A DNA stretch of 47,603 bases, from contig DAHUXE010000031.1 of assembly GCA_027307325.1 (NCBI GenBank), forward strand, positions 1 through 47,603, given 5' to 3'. The stretch is from Gammaproteobacteria bacterium. Lineage in GTDB: Bacteria > Pseudomonadota > Gammaproteobacteria > Steroidobacterales > Steroidobacteraceae. Under the pieces are notes generated by a model. The model had not been told where the DNA came from. It searched no databases and saw only the letters and a program-made list of their open reading frames with translations. Every line of letters starts with the position of its first letter. The first letter of the stretch is position 1. This document shows positions 42,935-47,603 of this stretch, one piece after another. Position numbers and translations under genes: made by a program.

Positions 42935-44470
42935 GTGGTTGAGAACAAGACTGACGACAGCGGCATGGAGCACTTCGGCTACCGCGAGTCGCTCGCCCGC
43001 AGCATCGGTGCCTTCGGCAGCTTCGCGGCCGGCGTGAGCTACATCTCGATACTCACCGGCACATTCCAGCTCTTCTACTTCGGCTTCGGCACCGCCGGGC
43101 CCGCGTATCTGTGGTCCTGGCCGATGGTGCTCGTCGGTCAGCTGGCGGTCGCCCTGTGCTTCATGGAGCTGTCGGCCAAATATCCGATAGCGGGCTCGGT
43201 CTACAACTGGTCGAAGCTCCTCGGCAGCCAGATCGTGGGCTGGTCTTCGGGCTGGCTGATGCTCACTGCATCGATCGTCACGCTGTCGGCGGTGGTGCTC
43301 GCGCTGCAACTCAACCTGCCGCGCCTCTGGAGCGGCTTCCAGATCATCGGCGACGGCCGTGGCACCTACGATTTCGCCACGAACGCGGTGATCCTCGGCA
43401 CGGTGCTGATCGTGTTCACCACCGTCGTCAATGCGCTCGGCGTGCGCTGGATGGCGATGATCAACAGTGCGGGCGTCTTCATAGAGCTGATCGCGGCCTG
43501 CCTGATCGCAATCTTCCTCGCCTTCAACCTGAGGCGTGGTCCCCAGGTCTTCTTCTCCATCGGCGGCTACGGCTCCGGCGGCGGCTCGGGCTATCTCGGC
43601 GACTTCCTGGTGGCGTCGCTGGCTTCCGGATACGTCATGTACGGCTTCGACACTGCGAGCTCGCTCGGTGAGGAGACGCTCGAGCCGCGGCGCACCGCTC
43701 CCCGGGCGATCCTGCGGGCCATCCTCGCCTCGTTCGTCATCGGTGGCGCAATCCTGGTGTTCGCGATCCTGGCGGCGCCCGATTTACGCGATCCGATGAT
43801 CGGCAGCAGCAACGGCGGGCTGCAGTACATCGTCGAGCAGGTGATGTGGGGTCCGCTCGGCAAGATATTCCTGGTATGCATCGTGGTCGCGGTGACGGTG
43901 TGCTCGCTCGCCGTGCACACCGCGGCCATCCGCCTGGCCTTCGCCATGGCGCGCGACAACGCGCTGCCGTTCGGGGAAAGGCTGGCGCGGGTGAATTCCG
44001 CGACTCAGACTCCGATCGTTCCTGCCGTAGTGATCGGCGTGATCGCCGAAGCGATCCTGGTCCTCAACATCGGGCAACCGAAGATCTTCACGGTGCTGAC
44101 CTCGATTGCGGTCATCATGATCTACCTAGCTTACCTGGTGGTCACCGGCGCAATGCTGAAGAAGCGCCTGGCCGGGGCATGGCCGCCGGCGGATCTCGCC
44201 GCGGGCCGCTACTTCACCATGGGCAGCGCCGGTATGCTCGTCAACGTGGTCGCGGTGCTGTGGGGCGCGGGGATGGCGATCAACCTGGCCTGGCCGCGCG
44301 AGGCCGTGTACGGCGCACCCTGGTGCAACACCTGGGGAGCGTTCGTGTATATCACCGCGATCCTCGGAGCGGGGCTCGTCTGGTACGCCATCACCGGCCG
44401 TCATCATGTCGGCACGCTGGCATCACACACGCTGACCGCAGGCGACGGCTCACTGCAACCGCAAGCCTGA
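42935..44470 (+). CDS. APC-superfamily permease, probably for choline, betaine or a related amine
   Basis: Inner-membrane transporter of 511 residues with about twelve hydrophobic helices. The first helix block RSIGAFGSFAAGVSYISILT and the AKYPIAGSVYNWSKLLGSQI loop are the amino acid/choline transporter pattern of the APC superfamily. SLASGYVMYGFDTASSLGEE, followed by PRRTAPRAIL, matches the conserved helix 6 region. The GTG start has GAGGA seven bases upstream; an ATG at 42965 lacks one. It is divergent from betI-betB and followed by soxBDA after 113 bases, so import of a methylated amine is the likely job; the exact substrate is inferred from context. Confidence 0.86.
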   Translation: MVENKTDDSGMEHFGYRESLARSIGAFGSFAAGVSYISILTGTFQLFYFGFGTAGPAYLWSWPMVLVGQLAVALCFMELSAKYPIAGSVYNWSKLLGSQIVGWSSGWLMLTASIVTLSAVVLALQLNLPRLWSGFQIIGDGRGTYDFATNAVILGTVLIVFTTVVNALGVRWMAMINSAGVFIELIAACLIAIFLAFNLRRGPQVFFSIGGYGSGGGSGYLGDFLVASLASGYVMYGFDTASSLGEETLEPRRTAPRAILRAILASFVIGGAILVFAILAAPDLRDPMIGSSNGGLQYIVEQVMWGPLGKIFLVCIVVAVTVCSLAVHTAAIRLAFAMARDNALPFGERLARVNSATQTPIVPAVVIGVIAEAILVLNIGQPKIFTVLTSIAVIMIYLAYLVVTGAMLKKRLAGAWPPADLAAGRYFTMGSAGMLVNVVAVLWGAGMAINLAWPREAVYGAPWCNTWGAFVYITAILGAGLVWYAITGRHHVGTLASHTLTAGDGSLQPQA

Positions 44471-44583
44471 CGCGCGCCATCGATGTCGCACCGGTTCAAG
44501 TGGCCCGGCGCGCGGGTGCTCGTCTCGCCAGTGCGCGCGGCGCATGATCGCGCACCCGGGGCAGGCCGCATCCGCAACCGACC

Positions 44584-45834
44584 ATGACACCCTTCTCCGC
44601 GCTGTCGCTGCTGCGCATGGGGCTGAGTGGCCAGCGCGGCTGGAAGCCGCAGTGGCGCAGCCCCGAGCCCAAGGGCGCCTACGACGTGGTCATCGTCGGC
44701 GGAGGCGGTCACGGTCTCGGCACCGCCTACTACCTCGCGCGCGAGCACGGGCTCACCAACATCGCGGTGCTGGAAAAAGGCTGGATCGGCGGCGGCAATA
44801 CCGGACGCAACACGACGATCATCCGCTCCAACTACCTGTTCGCCGAGAGCGCGGCGCTCTACGACCACGCGCTCAAGCTGTGGGAAGGCCTGTCGCAGGC
44901 CCTCAATTACAACACGATGTTCTCGCAGCGCGGCGTCATGCTGCTCGCCCACACGGTGCACGACGCACAGGTGGCGAAGCGCCACGTGCACGCCAACCGC
45001 GCCGCCGGCGTCGACAACGAGTGGCTCACGCCACGCGAGGCCCAGGCCTTCTGCCCGCCTCTGAAGATTGACGACATCCGCTATCCGGTGCTCGGCGCGG
45101 CGCTGCAGCGGCGCGGCGGCACCGCGCGGCACGACGCGGTGGCCTGGGGCTACGCGCGCGCCGCCGACGCGCTCGGCGTCGACATCATCGAGAACTGTGA
45201 AGTCACCGGCATCCGTCTCGACCCGCACGGCGCCGTCACAGCGCTCGAGACCACGCGCGGCCCCATCCGCACGCAGCGCCTCGGCGTGGTCGCCGCCGGC
45301 CATACCAGCGTCATCATGAGAATGGCCGGCGTTGCACTGCCGCTCGAGAGCTACCCGCTGCAGGCGCTGGTATCGGAGCCCGTGAAGCCGGTGTTCCCGT
45401 GTGTCGTCATGTCGAACACCATCCATGCCTACATCAGCCAGTCCGACAAGGGCGAGCTCGTCATCGGCGCCGGCACGGATGCCTACACCTCCTACACCCA
45501 GCGCGGCGCGCTCCATATCCCGAGCCATGCGCTCGAGGCGATCTGCGAGCTGTTCCCGACGTTTCGCCGCCTGCGCATGCTGCGCAACTGGGGCGGTATC
45601 GTCGACGTGTCGCCGGACCGCTCACCGATCATCGGCAGGACGCCGGTGCCGGGGCTCTACGTAAACTGCGGCTGGGGCACCGGTGGCTTCAAGGCGACGC
45701 CGGGCTCGGCGCACCTGTTCGCCTGGACCATGGCGCACGACGCGCCGCACCCGATCAACGCGCCGTTCAGCCTCGAGCGCTTCCGCGACGGCAACCTGAT
45801 CGATGAAGCCGCGGCGGCCGCCGTGGCTCACTGA
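44584..45834 (+). CDS. soxB: Sarcosine oxidase beta subunit
   Basis: Catalytic subunit of heterotetrameric sarcosine oxidase, demethylating sarcosine to glycine with FAD and covalent FMN. It has 416 residues, the usual length. The FAD fold is [20 protein letters not shown], followed by [39 protein letters not shown] holds the His (about 183) expected to carry FMN covalently. The late block [20 protein letters not shown], followed by [13 protein letters not shown], is also a family marker. No good ribosome binding site precedes the ATG. It is the first of soxB-soxD-soxA; the gamma subunit (soxG) would be expected beyond the window edge. Confidence 0.96.
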   Translation: MTPFSALSLLRMGLSGQRGWKPQWRSPEPKGAYDVVIVGGGGHGLGTAYYLAREHGLTNIAVLEKGWIGGGNTGRNTTIIRSNYLFAESAALYDHALKLWEGLSQALNYNTMFSQRGVMLLAHTVHDAQVAKRHVHANRAAGVDNEWLTPREAQAFCPPLKIDDIRYPVLGAALQRRGGTARHDAVAWGYARAADALGVDIIENCEVTGIRLDPHGAVTALETTRGPIRTQRLGVVAAGHTSVIMRMAGVALPLESYPLQALVSEPVKPVFPCVVMSNTIHAYISQSDKGELVIGAGTDAYTSYTQRGALHIPSHALEAICELFPTFRRLRMLRNWGGIVDVSPDRSPIIGRTPVPGLYVNCGWGTGGFKATPGSAHLFAWTMAHDAPHPINAPFSLERFRDGNLIDEAAAAAVAH

Positions 45835-45842
45835 AAGCTCCC

Positions 45843-46151
45843 ATGCTGCTCATCCAGTGCCCGTGGTGCGGCGAGCGTCCCGAGCCCGAGTTCGTCTACG
45901 GCGGGCAGGCGCATATCGCGCGCCCGCCGCGTCCGGCAGACGCGAGCATCGAGGAATGGACGAATTACCTCTACCACCGCGACAACACCCGCGGCGTGCA
46001 TGCCGAGCGCTGGCGGCACACCCACGGGTGCGGACGCTTCTTCAACGCGCTGCGCGACACCACCACCGACCGGTTCATCGCGACTTACCGCGTGGGTGAG
46101 CGGCCGCCGCAGGCGCCGGCCGGCCCGGCAGTGAAGGCGGCCCGCCCATGA
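45843..46151 (+). CDS. soxD: Sarcosine oxidase delta subunit
   Basis: Small zinc-binding subunit of tetrameric sarcosine oxidase. It has 102 residues, normal for the family. The zinc ligands are visible as CPWCGERPEPEF at the start and HTHGCGRFFNALRDTTTDRF later. EEWTNYLYHRDNTRGVHAER is the conserved centre. It starts 8 bases after soxB and overlaps soxA by four bases (ATGA), so the three genes are translated together. Confidence 0.96.
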   Translation: MLLIQCPWCGERPEPEFVYGGQAHIARPPRPADASIEEWTNYLYHRDNTRGVHAERWRHTHGCGRFFNALRDTTTDRFIATYRVGERPPQAPAGPAVKAARP

Positions 46152-47603
46152 CAGGGGAGCTGCGCACACCGATCGGCGGGCGCATCGACCGCGCGCGTGC
46201 GCTCAACTTCCGCTTCGACGGCCGCGCCTATCGCGGTCTCGCGGGCGACACGCTCGCCTCGGCGCTGCTCGCCAACGGTGTGCATCTCCTCGGCCGTTCC
46301 TTCAAGTACCACCGGCCGCGGGGGCTGCTAGCCGCGGGCGCCGAGGAGCCGAGTGCGCTCGTCACGGTACGGCGTGATGCCGCACGCTGCACCCCGAATC
46401 TGCGCGCCACGCAGCTCGAGCTCTACGAGGGGCTCGAGGCCTTCAGCCAGAACCGCTGGCCCGCCCTCGCCTTCGACCTCGGCGCCGTCAACGATCTGCT
46501 CGCACCCTTCATTCCCGCCGGCTTCTACTACAAAACCTTCATGTGGCCGCGCAGTGCGTGGCAGTGGCTGTACGAGCCGCGCATCCGCGCGGCGGCCGGG
46601 CTCGGACGCGCCCCGCAGCACGCCGATCCGGACCGCTACACGAGCCGTTTCGCGCACTGCGACGTGCTGGTGGTCGGCGCCGGCCCGGCCGGGCTCGCCG
46701 CGGCGCATGCCGCCGCTGCCGCCGGTGCACGCGTCGTCCTGTGCGACGAGCAGAACGAACCCGGCGGCTCGCTGCTCTGCGACCCGGCCTGGGACGATGC
46801 CTCGCTGGAGGGGCGGCCGGCAGGGCTGTGGCTGCACGAGACCGCCGGCGCCCTCGGTCGCAACCCGCGCGTTACGCTTCTCACCCGCACGACCGCCTTC
46901 GGCTATTTCCCGCACAACCTCGTCGGGCTGTCACAGCGCCTCACCGACCATCTCGCCTCTCCCCACCCCGGGGCACCACGCGAGCGGCAGTGGCAGGTGC
47001 GTGCCCGCGAAGTCGTGCTGGCAACCGGCGCCATCGAGCGGCCGCTGGTGTTTCCCGGCAACGACCGGCCGGGAATCATGCTGGCCGACGCGGCGCGCAC
47101 CTGGCTCAACCGTTATGGCGTCGTGCCCGGCACGCGCGCCGTCGTGGTGACGGCCTGCGACGCCGCGTACCGCGCGGCGCTCGACCTGAAGCGTGCCGGC
47201 GTCGACATCGCGTGCATTGCGGACGTACGTACCGGCGGCGAGGGGAGCTGGGCGCAGCGGGCCCGCGAGGCGGGCCTCGCGGTGCGCTCCGGGGTCACCG
47301 TGCTCGGCACCCGCGGGCGGCGACGCGTCGCGAGCATCGAGCTCGCGCGGCTCGAGTCGGGCCGGGTGGTCGAAGGCGGCATGCAGCCCTGCGATCTGGT
47401 CCTGATGTCGGGCGGGCTCACTCCGAGCGTGCACCTGCACTCGCAATCGCGCGGCAAACTCGTCTGGGACGAGAGCCTGCAGGCGTTCCTGCCGGCCGAG
47501 CCGGCCGAGCGCTCGCGCAGCGCCGGCGCCTGCCGCGGAATCTTTGCGCTCGATGCGGCCTTCGCCGACGGCGCCGCCGCCGGCGCCGCCGCGGCCCGCG
47601 ACG
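46148..47603 (+). CDS. soxA: Sarcosine oxidase alpha subunit, cut by the window edge
   Basis: Large subunit of sarcosine oxidase, binding NAD and tetrahydrofolate. The 485 visible residues are about half of the usual length near 1000. The N-terminal domain has LAGDTLASALLANGVHLLGR, SFKYHRPRGLL and FYYKTFMWPRSAWQWLYEPR, typical of SoxA. The dinucleotide fold is DVLVVGAGPAGLAAAHAAA, with EVVLATGAIERPLVFPGNDR and the late CDLVLMSGGLTPSVHLHSQS. The frame is open to the last base. The tetrahydrofolate-binding C-terminal half lies outside the window. Confidence 0.95.
   Translation, partial: MTGELRTPIGGRIDRARALNFRFDGRAYRGLAGDTLASALLANGVHLLGRSFKYHRPRGLLAAGAEEPSALVTVRRDAARCTPNLRATQLELYEGLEAFSQNRWPALAFDLGAVNDLLAPFIPAGFYYKTFMWPRSAWQWLYEPRIRAAAGLGRAPQHADPDRYTSRFAHCDVLVVGAGPAGLAAAHAAAAAGARVVLCDEQNEPGGSLLCDPAWDDASLEGRPAGLWLHETAGALGRNPRVTLLTRTTAFGYFPHNLVGLSQRLTDHLASPHPGAPRERQWQVRAREVVLATGAIERPLVFPGNDRPGIMLADAARTWLNRYGVVPGTRAVVVTACDAAYRAALDLKRAGVDIACIADVRTGGEGSWAQRAREAGLAVRSGVTVLGTRGRRRVASIELARLESGRVVEGGMQPCDLVLMSGGLTPSVHLHSQSRGKLVWDESLQAFLPAEPAERSRSAGACRGIFALDAAFADGAAAGAAAARD

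Noticed and set aside
42858-43036. A small open frame starting MKWAARFGQVHRR before and overlapping the permease start
   Set aside because: It overlaps the permease in another frame, its ribosome binding site is too close and its product is low-complexity. A leader-peptide role cannot be shown.
44478-44583. A possible further BetI-type box before soxB (a TCAAG arm is present in GGTTCAAGTGG)
   Set aside because: The left arm at the eight-base spacing does not match (ATGTC against ATTGA), so it is no better than chance.

Overview
The window is a G+C-rich chromosomal segment with dense gene packing. It carries a monofunctional RelA, a complete sucA-sucB-lpd operon, two tRNA genes, three TonB-dependent receptors, two secreted S9 peptidases and a betaine/sarcosine catabolic cluster. 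This mix suggests a free-living gammaproteobacterium of the Xanthomonadales/Nevskiales/Steroidobacter kind. That placement is inference from gene content only, because no rRNA or marker phylogeny was available. I saw no insertion sequence, prophage or CRISPR array.

Layout. 1-331: 5' part of a YebC-like gene with an internal deletion of its first domain (minus strand). 434-8816: relA (plus) converging on sucA-sucB-lpd (minus), then a small DUF5658-like membrane protein. 8942-15578: a DHA2-type MFS exporter, then a TetR regulator with its own promoter/operator, a lipoprotein HlyD adaptor, an ABC ATPase, an ABC-2 permease and a NodT-type outer-membrane factor. The last five look like one operon for a tripartite ABC exporter. 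15652-25506: a peptide-scavenging style region with two TonB receptors, a Tat-exported peptide-amidase-like enzyme, a periplasmic S9 peptidase and a small lipoprotein. 25603-33971: tRNA-Arg(CCT), a DUF2189 membrane protein, a second S9 peptidase, tRNA-Ala(CGC), a peroxiredoxin, a histidine-phosphatase-fold protein without its catalytic histidines, a diguanylate cyclase, an inverted pair of DnaA-box-like sites, a histone-H1-like basic protein with an unknown partner, and a GlxA/GbdR-type regulator.

32904-47603 is the most interesting part: an apparent choline/glycine-betaine/sarcosine catabolic region. It holds the GlxA/GbdR-like regulator, a TonB receptor, a TPR-sulfotransferase, betA (choline dehydrogenase), an uninterrupted BetI-BetB fusion (TetR-type repressor joined to betaine aldehyde dehydrogenase), an APC-family permease, and soxB-soxD-soxA, which runs off the right edge. 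Choline would enter through the permease and be oxidised by BetA and the BetB half to glycine betaine. After demethylation steps not in this window, sarcosine would be oxidised by SoxBDA to glycine.

The fusion gene and the GbdR-like gene share an 18-bp inverted repeat, ATTGA-N8-TCAAT, placed identically over their TTG start codons. Weaker copies lie in front of the permease and in the regulator's upstream region. This suggests a small regulon run by an enzyme that carries its own repressor, by analogy with PutA. I consider this fusion-plus-operator arrangement the best candidate for an undescribed system here.
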